From Porphyra umbilicalis (taxonomy: Eukaryota > Rhodophyta > Bangiophyceae > Bangiales > Bangiaceae): 64,000 bases of DNA. This document shows positions 42,789 to 54,410 of the stretch, one piece after another; position 1 is the first letter of the stretch; the number at the start of each line of letters is the position of its first letter. The DNA is taken from assembly GCA_002049455.2 (NCBI GenBank), contig KV918859.1, forward strand, positions 173,783 to 237,782, in the 5' to 3' direction. Below the pieces are notes generated by a model that did no database searches, was not told the origin of the DNA, and saw nothing but the letters and a program-made list of their open reading frames with translations. The position numbers and the translations under genes are program-made.

Positions 42789-45767
42789 CTACAAACGTGG
42801 ACTGTCTCTATACAGTTGCAAAGCATCCGCGTCGGCCATCACACGGCTACCGCAAAAAGAACGCACGTGCATGCGCCTCTTGTCGGGCACCCGGCTCATT
42901 GCAGCCAACACCATGCCCGACCCAAAAGCCTCCCCTATATCCAACACCGCCTCCGACAAGGTCAAGCTCTGCGACCGGTGAACAGTGATGCCCCAGCCCA
43001 GGACAAAAGGAACTTGAACACGCACAGCAACAGCTCCCGGTCGTGATAGAATGCGAGACTCAAACTCGACTGGTGGACAACACACTTCCAACCAATCGGC
43101 ACCCGCCCCCCGCACCCCCTGCCTACCCGACCGAGTACCCTCCGTGAGCTCGTGGTCATCAAATCGAACGACGGGGGTCCCATCGGTCTCGTAGTCCACC
43201 AGGTGGCCAATGCTCCCATGGAAGAGGCCAAGACCTAGAAAGTGGTTGGACGTCAGCATGACGCGCGCACCGCGGCAATGCTCCACCCGCCGGGGAGCCA
43301 CAAAATCGATCAGAGCGGCATCACGTGCCTGCACGGAGACGTTGCCGAGGTTGGGCGAGGCCACGTCGCGGTCCCGGTTCGGGTCCTCCTTCACGTCATG
43401 GATGGCAATGGAGACAGTGGGTGGCGAGCCCGCGCAAAGCCGCCTCAAGCACGCTTGGTTGTGGTTGTCCACGTCTTCGTGTCGCGGCATAATGTGAAGC
43501 GCCTGGTACTGGAGCGTGTCATACGCTTCGTCCGACACGGACCGCTCGTCCATGAGCGCCTGCACAGCGTCGGTGCACCGCCCGAACCGAGCGTCGTGGA
43601 TTGCAGCGACAAAGTCCGGCTGGCCTTGGCGGTGCACGCGCGTCAGCTCCACAAAGCCGTCTCCGAACATCAATGGCCAGCAGTGGCCTGTGAATGCCAT
43701 CTTCCCAAACGGGGGGCTCAACTGCAGGAAATTCCCAAAGGTGTAGATGACGGCCGGCGGCTTGCCCCCCCGGGACTGTTGCAAAAGCTCGTGCATGACG
43801 TCGAAGTTGTCCGCGGGCACCATAGAGATCTCATCGATCATGAGCACCTCCACCTTGGCGAGTCGCCGTGCGATGGGCCGCCACCGGTCAAGTGCCAGCA
43901 GGCAAGCGGCTTCTTGGATGGGGTTGTCCGACTGCATCTTGTAGTCCTTGGTGAAGCCGAAAAACGAATGATACGTGACGCCCTTCGCCGTCTTCGCGGC
44001 GCTCCCGGTCGGCGCAACGACGACGACTGCACCGGTTCCCGGCAGCCGTCTGCGCACAAAGCCGTGAAACGAACGCAAGAATGAGGTCTTGCCAACCCCA
44101 GGCCCACCACTGACAAAAGTGCTCAACCCCCGATCAAACAGACGCTGGAAAACAGCAGTCCAAGAGCAGTCGGCAGCCATCCGCGTCAGCGGGCCTGGCG
44201 ACGGCGGCAGGCTGGCGTTTGACGAGCCACCACCGACCACATCGGCGCCTCTCGGAGGCGGGCAGGTGTCATTACCGGGGACGGCGTCGGCACCAGGAGC
44301 CCCATCGGCGCGGTCATCTCCGAGGCCGGTGGCCACCGCGAGTAAAGAGCCGCCCGCCTTGTCGAGCGACGCCCACGCTGCCTGCCGCTGAGCGCCAAGC
44401 GCAGCGTCGCGACGCAGGGCCTCCTCGTAGTCGTTCTGCTCCCACTGAGAAACCGAGTCTGCCACCATGCGGTGAATGCTCTGGAATGTAAACTGTCCCT
44501 GACCTGGGTCGCCGGGCCCCACCCAAGAAGGGTTCTTGCAGTCCGACGGGCCGCCCTTCTTGACGCACCCACGCGAGCCGCTGCCCCCGACGTTGGCCGA
44601 CTGGAAGCTCCGTCCTCCGCCCGAGCGACGCAAGCCGCCGGCGCCATTGTCAGGCACTCCAACCAAACAGGCGACTGCCCCACATGGGCAGGGTGAAGGG
44701 GAACGGTCGACGCCGCTTTGCCACGCGCCACGAGATGAAGACGGCGCCGACGCTGTCGCATTAGAAACTCCTCGGTCTGCTGACCCGTCGAGGTGGCAGC
44801 TGCGCTTGATACCGGGGCTAGGAGCTGGCTTCGGCGCCGCAAGAGCCCGCCCCACAGCACTTGCACACAGCGTCGAGGACGTGAGCGGGCGGCTCGGCAC
44901 GACCGCCGACGGTGTGGTGAAGCGGCCAACACGAGCGCGCTTGTGGACGGGAGACACAGCGGCGGGCGCCGCCGACGGCCAACGCAGCGGCGAGGGTGCC
45001 CGGGGGCCTGGCACCGACTCAAACTCTAACGGGGACCGGACCAAGGGTGCCGGCAGTGCTTGCTTCTCAGCGGGTGGCGCACTAGCTGGGGCAGTGGTTG
45101 CCACCAACCGCTGCATTGCCCCACCAGCGTCGTTAGCAAGCCACAGGTAGGCGTCTGTAGCGACCGAGAAGCTTGCCGCGACACATAGCGTAGACGCCGT
45201 CGTCTGCATCAACTGCACCGCACCACCAACGCCAGAGGTGTTGATCTCAAAGCAAGCCCGCGCTCCTCGACCAACGACGGCAAGCCAGGCAGCTGAGCCC
45301 ACCGTCGCAGAGACCGCCGCACTCGGCTGACCGATGACGCCAGCGGTCACAGCCGCAATCGCGTCGGGGTCGGTCAGCCAACACATCGCCTCCTCCGATG
45401 ACCCAAAGGAGTTGCAAGCCAGCACACTGCCAAGCTCCAATGCCAGTAGCTGCTGCGCGATGCTGCCAGCATCGGAGGCGCGAAGGAGTACCGACGTCAG
45501 AGGAGTGATGACAGCGAGCAATGGGCGCGAGCCCACCGCCGCACCGGCAGGGGGCATCTCCGAACCGGAGCGCGCCGCAAAGCCGAAAAGAGAGGGGGGG
45601 AGCGCAGGGGTATCACCGCTCAGGTGCCGTACCGCCGCGGAAGACAAACCAGTGCGGCGGTGGGGACGGCCAGGAAGACGAAGATGCCGTGGGACGGGGG
45701 GAGCGACCCGTCGACCACCCCCGTCCGCTACACAACACAAAGAGGCCCGTCGGTGGGGAATGCCCAT
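42789..45767 (-). CDS. PIF1-like superfamily 1 DNA helicase
   Basis: The C-terminal half of this 992-residue frame has the PIF1 motif set. Walker A SGGPGVGKTSFLR lies near residue 555, VVVVAPTGSAAKTAKGVTYH as motif Ia, VLMIDEISMV as Walker B near 640, GNFLQLSPPFGKM as motif III near 675, and GWGITVHRSQSLTLSEAVLD with AAMSRV as motifs V-VI near 922. Motif III has Asn where PIF1 proteins usually have Asp (GDFLQLPP). The first half is low in recognisable domains; two similar segments (EEAMCWLTD and TDAYLWLAND) recall viroplasmin/RNase H N-domain repeats, a weak resemblance. By family it unwinds DNA 5'-3' with ATP. No HUH nuclease motif accompanies it, so it is not a Helitron protein. The start is uncertain. 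Confidence 0.8.
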   Translation of the reverse strand: MGIPHRRASLCCVADGGGRRVAPPVPRHLRLPGRPHRRTGLSSAAVRHLSGDTPALPPSLFGFAARSGSEMPPAGAAVGSRPLLAVITPLTSVLLRASDAGSIAQQLLALELGSVLACNSFGSSEEAMCWLTDPDAIAAVTAGVIGQPSAAVSATVGSAAWLAVVGRGARACFEINTSGVGGAVQLMQTTASTLCVAASFSVATDAYLWLANDAGGAMQRLVATTAPASAPPAEKQALPAPLVRSPLEFESVPGPRAPSPLRWPSAAPAAVSPVHKRARVGRFTTPSAVVPSRPLTSSTLCASAVGRALAAPKPAPSPGIKRSCHLDGSADRGVSNATASAPSSSRGAWQSGVDRSPSPCPCGAVACLVGVPDNGAGGLRRSGGGRSFQSANVGGSGSRGCVKKGGPSDCKNPSWVGPGDPGQGQFTFQSIHRMVADSVSQWEQNDYEEALRRDAALGAQRQAAWASLDKAGGSLLAVATGLGDDRADGAPGADAVPGNDTCPPPRGADVVGGGSSNASLPPSPGPLTRMAADCSWTAVFQRLFDRGLSTFVSGGPGVGKTSFLRSFHGFVRRRLPGTGAVVVVAPTGSAAKTAKGVTYHSFFGFTKDYKMQSDNPIQEAACLLALDRWRPIARRLAKVEVLMIDEISMVPADNFDVMHELLQQSRGGKPPAVIYTFGNFLQLSPPFGKMAFTGHCWPLMFGDGFVELTRVHRQGQPDFVAAIHDARFGRCTDAVQALMDERSVSDEAYDTLQYQALHIMPRHEDVDNHNQACLRRLCAGSPPTVSIAIHDVKEDPNRDRDVASPNLGNVSVQARDAALIDFVAPRRVEHCRGARVMLTSNHFLGLGLFHGSIGHLVDYETDGTPVVRFDDHELTEGTRSGRQGVRGAGADWLEVCCPPVEFESRILSRPGAVAVRVQVPFVLGWGITVHRSQSLTLSEAVLDIGEAFGSGMVLAAMSRVPDKRRMHVRSFCGSRVMADADALQLYRDSPRL

Positions 45768-48348
45768 ATGGACAGGACGATCTCAAACGACCGAACACTC
45801 GTGCAAGCGAGATGGGCAGAAAGGGGGGGGCGGAGCACGACCAGAGCGTGCCAGTGCGACCCGGGGGGCGCCGATTAATGGCGCTCAATGTGCGTCCCCA
45901 GGGGGGGGTACAGAACCCCGAGAACGCCGGCCGCGCGGCCAACAACGGGCCGAAAGGGTGCTCAGCAAACCGCCCCAGAGACCTCATTTAGGGGGGTCGT
46001 CCTGGCCGGGCCAGACCCGCTGAGATTAACCCCAAGGCCAAGTGCAGGACTTACCAAGACACCACATGCCGACCCCATTGGTAAAACGCCGATGGTGAAC
46101 CCGTCAAAAAAAATATCTGCGGGCAAACGTAAAATCTGGCAGCCCTCAGATACGTTGAAAGCGACAAGCGGCATCGACCGCCGGGCCAGATGGGCTCTGC
46201 CAGAACCGCCGATCTGGCGCATGGCCCGATGTCAGGCGCACAGGGAGTTCAAACATGCTTTTTCCGAGTCACGAAGAACTCCGATTTTGAGCTCTTGTGG
46301 TTGAATCTATCGGTAAGATCTACTGTCGACGGAACTGTGGGTGGGTAAACGCTTTTCTCGACGTGACGCCCTCGCGGCCCAGCTGGACCTTGTGGGAGCT
46401 GTTACCCAACCGACGCTGCTTGCGCGTTCCTCGTGACACCAGGGGGCTCCTTGATCCGTGCAGTATCTAAATTGAATCCATGATCTTCTTCGCTTATGGA
46501 CCCGTCACGAGCTCTGTGGTCACAATACACAGCAGTTCGGCCACTGTAACATACTTGTTCATTGTGATAATCATGCAGACTACGGCGAGTGTGCCTTGGG
46601 AGGCGTCAGGAGAGGAGAGCGCACCCAGCGGAATCGGCTTCCTGTTGTGGCGGTCCCCTTTTTTGTCAAATTCCGCGCTCTGTGAAGCACGTCCATGTTA
46701 ACGCAGGCCTTTGTTGAAAAGTACCATGTTTGTGTGATCCTTTTCGAAGCCCATCGCCTTCGCCCAGTCAGAGCACCTCGATCTAGCGAAGGAGCTGTTT
46801 CCATACTCTATTGGGGGGGGGGTACAGGTTGCTGCTGGGGCGCCCGAACAGCTGCTTTCTATCGATGTGGGCTCTGCTGAGGGAGGGTGCTTGTCGCTCG
46901 CAAGTATGAGAAACGCTGCCTGTTGCGTTTGCTTGGGCGTCCTGGCTACTCCACCTGTTCCTCCTGCCGCACCTGGCATGGCGCAGTGACGCCCCCATCC
47001 GGCTGTGCTCACTGGGTAGCCGCACGTGTCGTGGCGCTCCCTCGTCCGCCGCTCCGACAGCACCATTGCGGTGTACTGTGACTGCAGCCAAACCAGCCCC
47101 CCCCCAGCACTTTCATGTCCAACGCCTGCACTTCAGACTGCCTGCCAGAAATGCGGTGTTGGTCGATGGTCCTGCACCTCATGCGAGCGGTGCCTAAACC
47201 ACGCCCACCACGCCGTGCCAGAATCCGCCAGTCCACACCCGCGTGGCGTGAAAGGCTTTTCTTGCAGTCACATTCCCACAACCCCATGAGCGTAGGTGCC
47301 GGCGCCAGTCGTGACCGACGCTGCTGACGGGTGCCATATGCCAGACGGTAGCCAACGCGGGGGCCACCGCCACGCAAGTAAACACCGTTTGCTACGGGAG
47401 GGCGTATGGCTCTGGGCCTGGGGCAGAGCAGGGGCAGGCGTAAGCCCGGGGAGGGCGCGCGGTGATAGGCGGGGCGGGTTCGATGACATGATTGCATGGG
47501 CTGTCAGACTAGGTGGGTTGTCCGCCGTGCGTGCACGGATGGCGATGCACCGGTCTGGGCAGGTTGTCACAGACGCCTCGGCCATCCACTCTCGCTGCAA
47601 AGACACAGCTGGCAACCTGAGGTACAGCTCGCTCTCACACTCTGGGTGGTTCCCCCGAAGTCCTTCCTCTGGAAGGTATCTTGGCTAGATATGAGGTGCG
47701 GCACAGAGCACCGGAGTCTCACCAATGCATAACCAGTCTGGCACTCATGAGTGCAAGCGATTGCTGGAGTGGGGCTTGTGTGAAGTGAGTCGATGTTACT
47801 ACAAACGGTGGCCCTACCCCAGCGCCCGCCACCCCTCCGCTTGCCGCTGACGTTGTCAACCGGGAGAGCCATTGCACGGACTCGTCGTGCAATGAGCTGG
47901 GTGCCGACCAGTGGTCTGGGCGGGCGGCCACCCGGTCGGCACTGTCACAGTCTTTTCGGCTGCCGTCGCTGAGCTCATCCTTTACCCCCTCGTGGTTATC
48001 CACGCCACTGCTACCGTGGCCGTCCCCCATGGCACATAAGCGACAACCGCCTCTGAAGCTTCTCCAACCCTTGTGAACTACCCCAGCCACAGTGTGCGTC
48101 TGTCCGGGGGCGTGTCACCGCATCACAGTGCGCTTACGATGTGGCCGCTCGGGGGTCTGTTGTTTGTTTAGGGTTTTGGATTGCACGTATGGGTCAAGGT
48201 GGTCTTACTGTTTGTACAATGCGCACAGAGCAAGGGCCAACACGAGATGATGATGAATGCACAACGCCTGCGGCTCCTAAGCACACCCAAACAATACACA
48301 CAACCACAAGCCTACTCCCTGCCAACACTGCACTCGCACAGAACGCCA
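45768..48348. other. Central non-coding region of the 15-kb element
   Basis: 2.6 kb between the helicase and the transposase/protease gene. Frames up to about 160 codons occur on both strands but have no domain and uneven composition. A plus-strand stretch near 47140-47190 has clustered Cys codons (CQKCG, CTSCERC) without a supporting frame. It probably holds the helicase promoter and the 3' end of the transposase transcript. Confidence 0.4.
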
Positions 48349-48999
48349 CTATTCCTCGACGGCCGTGCTCGAGCCGCCCATCGTGGGCAGAAGGCTGCAG
48401 GCATCCTCAGTCACCAAGCTGTCCACATACAGCATGGCGCTCACGCGCTGGCGCAAAACAGGCATGTCCTCTTGGCTAAAGCAAAGAGAAGCACCAAGCG
48501 AAAAGCAATCGGCCGCCGCCAAGACAAACACTCCACAGCTACCACCGTCAGACTGACGCGGCAGGCCAACGTCCATCACGCCCTCCCACTCCTCAATCTT
48601 CCATGACTGGGACACATCCTCGCCCAGGCGAGCCGCAACCTCGTCCGTCAGCCAGCGCCGCGCGGTCGACAAGATTGACGACGCCCCACCCCCGTGCATC
48701 GAGTCAAAGTACTGGAACCGCCGGGCCTGCAAGTCAATGACGACCAGCACCCAGTGCAAGTTGCCCACATTGACGGGCATCATGACCAGGTCCACGGCGC
48801 CAATGTTAAGACCGTTCTTGAAGCCCCACGTGCGAACGCCGTTGTAGTCATAAAAGCCAGCGCGCTCGATCAGGCGAGGAAAAAAGAAGGTGTTGAAAAC
48901 GTACGTCCTGGGCGCCAAGGTGCGCGCGGCCGTCCCGCCCACCGACGACGAGCACAGCAGCTTGGCCCGATGGTTGAGCAATGCCACAAACGAGTTCAT
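48349..48999 (-). CDS. Ulp1-like C48 SUMO-protease domain, continuing the transposase frame
   Basis: A 216-residue frame that continues the transposase frame directly after a single TGA (49000-49002). Its catalytic residues fit Ulp1/C48 cysteine peptidases: His82-Trp83 in VGNLHWVLVVIDL, Asp99 in FQYFDSM, Gln149 and Cys155 in PRQSDGGSCGVFVL. The domain's own N-terminal motif (RWLNDE, as in Ulp1 WLNDE) lies on the other side of the TGA, so the stop cuts one domain. The ATG right after the stop is a chance Met or a re-initiation site. By family it would remove SUMO-like modifiers; Zisupton-type transposases carry the same domain. The lone TGA suggests a recent nonsense change or readthrough. Confidence 0.75.
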   Translation of the reverse strand: MNSFVALLNHRAKLLCSSSVGGTAARTLAPRTYVFNTFFFPRLIERAGFYDYNGVRTWGFKNGLNIGAVDLVMMPVNVGNLHWVLVVIDLQARRFQYFDSMHGGGASSILSTARRWLTDEVAARLGEDVSQSWKIEEWEGVMDVGLPRQSDGGSCGVFVLAAADCFSLGASLCFSQEDMPVLRQRVSAMLYVDSLVTEDACSLLPTMGGSSTAVEE

Positions 49000-51900
49000 T
49001 CACTCGTCATTCAACCACCGCTCACCGACCAACAGCCGAAAGTCGGAGACTGTGAGCGTGATCTTCGCCTTGTTCGCCGTCCGCACGGGCGAGGATGGCG
49101 GGCGGTCCGCTACCAACGCCTCAACAGCCGCCGTATGCTCGTCACACAGCGGCTCCGTGCTCATCGGCATCCAACGTGGCCTGACCGACAAGCACTGCAT
49201 GGCCCCCACCGCGTCGAGGGCAGCGTCGTCGGGAGGATGCGCGGACCCGCCGTCGTCACCTTGCACGACATTGTCAACAGCAGCGGCAGCGCCATCGCCG
49301 ACTGCAGCCGCGGAAGGGCTTGGCGAGGCGCGCGGCGCAGGCGAGGTGATCTCCTCGGCCAAGTGCGTTGGCCAGCCAAGCTTGACGGCCAACGCATCCG
49401 CTGTGTCGCGGTGCCCGTCGTTGGCAATGGAATCTTGGCAGTCACAATCCGACCCCCGCTGACAATGACGGGAGAGTTGACTGTGGAAGAAGGGCGCCAA
49501 AGGGATGTGGTCGTTCTCCGCCTTGGGGTTGGCCGATGCCAACCGCTGCTGCTTGCGGATGTTCATCATAGCGATTTGCACCATCTTGTGCGTCATGTAC
49601 GTAGCCGGTTTCATATACGCGAGGCTCGTCCGGTTGGCCACCGCAATGGAGTGCGACACTTCAGCCGCCTGGGTTGCCACGCCGGCCGTGACTCCCAAGC
49701 TCTCATCCGGCATGTAGATCGGGGAGCAAGTGTGGGTGATTGAATGGGGGCGGTCCAGGATGCAGCGCACATTGTGCGCGCGCAGGATGGGACGCACGCG
49801 CCGCAGCGCGTTCTTGTCCAGCTTGCAAGCAACATCGTAAAAGATTACTTTAGGTAGTTGGGGGAACCGCTCCAGAACGATTGACAGCGCCTCCCCGACG
49901 CTCTCAGCACGAAACAGGCAGCGAAAGCCGAGCGTAATCACGTGCGGGCACACCACGTTGAATACACCTTGCGTGCTGCCGCACTTGATGGAGAACGCCT
50001 TGTTGCACGAGTCGCCGTCGCCCTCGACGTCCGCGGCATGCTTGTCCTTCCCCTTGTAGCCGACCCGCCGCTTGAGAGCCTCGCTGTCCTTGATGCCCGG
50101 CCGCACCCGCTGCAACCCGGGAAAGGACTCGAAACTCTTCAACGGGTTGTCCATGTCTGCGACGCTGGCGGCGGGCTTGGTGGCCAGCCACGCCGCGTAG
50201 TCGGTCGGCGTCGGTCGGCCACCCCACTTGCGGCAGTAGTCGGCGTTGACCCACCCCCGGTCGAGCGTCTCCTTCTTGTTGGCGGCGGTCGAGAAGAGCT
50301 CATCGATATCATGCTCCATGTCGACGGCTCGCAGCAGCGTCGTGCCCAAGGCGTAGCGGAAGTGAGGGTCATTGTCGATCTCATCAGCAAACCAGCCGAC
50401 AAAGTTGGTGAGGAACCCAATGCCGTCAACAGCGTCCGTCACGTCGCGCCACATGCCCGCGTCTTGGAGCCGCAATGAGTTGGCCATTAACCGCGCCGCC
50501 GCCTCGTTGTGTCCTTGAAACATCCCCGTCACGGTCTCGCCCAGCAGGGCTTGGAGAAAAGGACGGATGTGGAGCCACGCTCCGTCGTCACGCCTCGGGT
50601 AGTTGTCAAAGTCGGGCGCACAGTGGCCGACCCGGTCGCGCCACGAATCCGACGGGAGCTTGGCCGGGGTGCCCTTCCCGCCAAGCGTGAGGTTCCCATC
50701 CTCGTCCTTGCGCAGCTTGGCCTCGAGGCCGGTGCTCGGCGTTGTTCCCTCAGTCTCAGCGGTTGCGCCGCCATCGGACGTAGCGGCCGATGCGCCCGCC
50801 TTCCCCGCAGCACGTGTTGGTCCGGTAAGAGTCCCGCTCCTGTCCACCCCCGTGCCACCAGCCTTGGTGCCAAACGGGAAGAAGCGGAAAAACAGACGAG
50901 CAGCGGCGGTCTCGACGCAGGACCGGTCGTTCACGGAGATCGTCTTGTGCCACGCGTCCAGCAACAGCGTCTGCGAGGCCGTAAGTGCCACGGCGGAGCG
51001 GAGCACCTTGCTGATGGCGACGCGCAGCGGAGCGGACTGCACGACACACAGCATCGACGCCGCCATGTCGAGCACGGGAACCTCCTCCTCGTACCGGGCG
51101 GGGTTGGCATCGTCGTGGTCGGTGCAGACTAAGGCCTGCCCGTCGATGACGACAAACTCGGGATTAGGACCACAGATGGGGCAAACCGCGGCCTCGGCGG
51201 GGATCACAAACGTCCGCAACATGGCCGTCCCAAGTCTGACGACGTCTTGTCGCCGCAGCGCAAAGGAAAGCACGTCCGATGTTAGGTGCCGCGTCGCGGC
51301 CGTGTAGGTGGACCGCGCCGTAATGATGTAGGAGTAGAGCTTGTCGAGTAGTGCACGAGTGAGCACGACCCACCGGCGCTGCTTGTCTCGCCGCCGCGAG
51401 TTAAACAGAGCGTCCATGCTGCCTTCGTACTCCACCAGCCGCTGACATTCCGCTCCGTCGCACGCCCAGCGACCCACAAGCATCTGGGTAAAGATCACAG
51501 CGCAAAACACGATCAGGTCAATACATCACAAGCAGACAGCAACAGAGCAGAGAGTCAGAACGAACCCTGTTATCGGCGCGCATGCCACGGGAGGCCACAC
51601 TAGTGGCATGAGAAGAATGGTCACGGCATGCGATCACGCAAGGACAACTGGGCAGTGACCACGGCAACTCACCTCAATGACTGGCGCCGTAGGGTGATGC
51701 GTGTACAGCACAGCTCGCTCCTTCTTCACGACGTGACGGTCCTCCCGCATACGCCCACAGCTGCCGCAAAACCGCTCCACTGGTACAAACGTGCGCGGGT
51801 GAATCATCCCGAGCCGAACAGAGCGCTCCACGAGGTTGCTCATCACCTCCAAGTCGCTCGCCCGACTGCCGCCCGCACTCGAGCACCGCCCCGAAAAGAG

Positions 51901-53178
51901 CGCTCGCCAGTCGGCTGTCCGGGCCCAGACGGCCCCCGCCTTTATCTCACCCACGCAGGGCAAAAGGTTGCGGCGAACGCGAGCGGCCACAGTTGCCTCG
52001 GCCGCGTCGCCCGTCGAGCGCTCCGTGTCGCCGGGCTCCGACTCGATGCCAGCATCCTCGTCGTCGGGCCCGCGAGGCACCGTGGGACCGTCGACGACGG
52101 CGGCGGGCTTGTCCTTCGCGATCTTGGGGACTGGTGCCATTGCCGCGTCTGAGGCGGCGGCTGCCCGGCGCTCCGCGTTGGAAGGACGCGACAACACGAC
52201 GTGACCGCACCGCGCTCGAAATCGGCGACAGCTTGGGGCAATGCAAGTGGCCACCTGGCCTGCGGTGGACGTCACAAGCGCGAACACAGAGCGGTAAAGG
52301 ACCACCCGAAACCGCATGGGCCCGTACTGCTGCCGGCCGACGAAGTTGGCGGGGGTGGGGTCGAGGTGCATCCGTCGCCAAAACGTGGCGAACGGGATGC
52401 CGTTCTTGCTCAAACTTGTCCTCAAAGCCGTCGTGTGCTGGCATAGACAGCTTCGAGAGGAAGCCGACAGGAACAACGCGTTGTGCGTCCCAGAAAAACA
52501 CGAGCACAGGATACCACCGCGGTAGGAGCACCAGAGGATAGCAGCGTCCGCCTTGCCGCTACCGACGCGCAACAAAATGGCTCGCGACCGCGACTCAGGG
52601 TCCCCCACCATCACGGCACTCACCATACTGGCGTGCCTCCCGATGGGCGTCGACGACGGCAGCCCACAAGATCTACGCACGCAAGCGCTCAAGACCTCCA
52701 TCATGCGCGCGTCCACGGGGGGAGGAGGAGCACGATGCGACGGGGCACGACCCGGTGTGGCACGGAAGGACGAAAACGCGACGTCCACCACACCACCGTC
52801 ACCGCCCTCGTCGTCTTCCGCGAGTGACGGTCCAAGGGGAAGTGGCCGCGGGCGCTTCTCGACCCGTGCCCGCTCGCGAGGGACACGAGCACCAACTTGA
52901 GCCGGCGCCCGAGGTGAGGCCGACACCACCGCCCGTCGAACGCCGACGGCCTGGACGCGGGCACTCCAGGTCGGATCAGCGGGGCGAGACTCCGTGCCGG
53001 CCCCGCTGACGGCGACCGGGATGCCGAGGGCACCCGACGGCAAAGACGCCAGGCGGTCGACAAGACCGGGCAGGGCGACAGGGTCCCCGAGGTACGGCAG
53101 CACCACGGGAGCGTGGAAGCGCCGCTTGCGCGGCGGCCGCTCATCACCCATCTGCGAGAATCGAACGGAAGCTCGCAA
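49000..53178 (-). CDS. KDZ-superfamily transposase with N-terminal CxC/SWIM-like zinc clusters
   Basis: Exon 1 runs from 53178 (or ATG 53151) to 51673; an intron 51672-51484 (GTGAGT..ACCCAG) is removed; exon 2 runs 51483-49000. The join is phase 0, about 1,320 residues. Exon 1 has zinc clusters: CSCFSG..SCLCQH (CxC..CxH, SWIM-like), TCIAPSC..RCGH and FCGSCG. Exon 2 has the KDZ core, numbered in its open frame: Asp123 in CPICGPNPEFVVIDG, a conserved FSIKCGSTQGVFNVVCPHVI, Asp559 in VIFYDVACKLDKNAL, DRPHSITH near 586 and Glu617 in VATQAAEVSHS. These fit the expected acidic triad. It should cut and join the element's ends in the nucleus. The frame then runs into a Ulp1-like domain after one TGA. 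Confidence 0.8.
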
Positions 53179-53494
53179 GCAGCACCATCACCGGCACAAT
53201 CTCGGATGCGTTCGCCCGAGACGGGCCTGCACCGCGCGGCAGAGGGCAAAGCGAGGGAGAGGCCACAACGAAGGCAACGTACGGCGCCGCGTTGGCCACG
53301 GACACCGGCGAGGAAGAAGCCGGCCGACCGGACCCAGGTCGGCGTGGCCAGGACGAGGACCACGACGACGGGGCGAGCACGACCCGACGGCGCAGGCCCC
53401 TGAACCCAGCTGCAGACCAGCCGCGTACAGTGACCAGAACCGACAGTCCACGAAAACACAGCGAGCAGGCCCCCAAATGCAACAAACGGCCGCA

Positions 53495-54410
53495 CCGGCC
53501 AGAACAGGAGCGTGCTGGGGGTGCTCCAAAGGGGCCACAAACGCCTGTGAATGTTTTGACCGATCCCATTGGTCGGGGATCGGATGTATGCCGGCCACGC
53601 CGACCACTAAAAAGGGCGGTCCAAACAGGGGGCCCCCAAGCGCCGCCAACGGGGCCCCGGCAGGTACGGAGCCCGCCACCGCCCAAAAAAGGTGCGTGCT
53701 GGGGGTGCCCCAAAGGGGTCACAAACGCCTGTGAATGTTTTGACCGATCCCATTGGTCGGGGATCGGATGTATGCCGGCCACGCCGACCACTAAAAAGGG
53801 CGGTCCAAACAGGGGGCCCCCAAGCGCCGCCAACGGGGCCCCGGCAGGTACGGAGCCCGCCACCGCCCAAAAAAGGTGCGTGCTGGGGGTGCCCCAAAGG
53901 GGCCACAAACGCCTGTGAATGTTTTGTGCGATTTCATTGGGCAGGAGGCGGTCGGCAGCGGGCGATGCAGACCGCAAAAAAATGGCGGCGCCATGGCGGG
54001 CCCCCCAGCGCGGCCTGTCAGCCCCCCTGAGATACGGAGCCCGCCACCGGCCAAAACAGGTGCGTGCGGGGGGTGCTCCAAAGGGGCCACAATCTTCTGT
54101 GAATGTTTTGTGCGATTTCATTGGGCAGGAGGCGGTCGGCAGCGGGCGATGCAGACCGCAAAAAAATGGCGGCGCCATGGCGGGCCCCCCATCGAGTCCA
54201 GCTAGCCCCCCGGAGATATGGAGCCCGCCACCTGCCAAAACAGGTGCGTGCTGGGGGTGCCCCAAAGGGGCCACAAACGTGTGTGTATTGTTCCGTGCAT
54301 TTGATTGGTCAGGTGTCGCATTGCCCATTGTATCTCGTTGGTAGGTATCGTTTGAGGACCTTTGCGGCCCGTTTTTGACACGTCGGTCCCGCTGCTGGTG
54401 TCTGGTCGGA
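53495..54410 (-). repeat. Five tandem 184-bp units with CCAAT boxes, upstream of the transposase
   Basis: The anchor CGTGCTGGGGGTGCYCCAAAGG (given here in its first bases) starts at 53511, 53695, 53879, 54063 and 54247, always 184 bp apart. Each unit has ATTGG at the same place (53568, 53752, 53936, 54120, 54304), a CCAAT box when read in the direction of the transposase gene. Units 1-2 are nearly identical, 3-4 form a second subtype, and unit 5 is diverged. The array ends about 290 bp from the right terminal repeat. It may act as promoter or transposase-binding array. Confidence 0.85.

Noticed and set aside
42789-45767. Helitron interpretation of the helicase
   Set aside because: No HUH (Rep) nuclease motif or second catalytic Tyr pair was seen, and the unit has inverted repeats at both ends, which Helitrons lack.
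47110-47290. A plus-strand cysteine-rich segment in the centre of the 15-kb element
   Set aside because: The frame is short, without start or splice support, and the same bases are open in other frames.
49000-49002. Selenocysteine or reassigned TGA for the two lone TGA codons (49000-49002 and 2272-2274)
   Set aside because: Other genes here end normally at TGA, no recoding hairpin was identified, and the expected residues are not cysteine. Mutation, error or simple readthrough remain the better options.
53495-54410. CRISPR-like reading of the 184-bp and other tandem arrays
   Set aside because: Units are long and contiguous, without unique spacers, and the DNA is eukaryotic in character.
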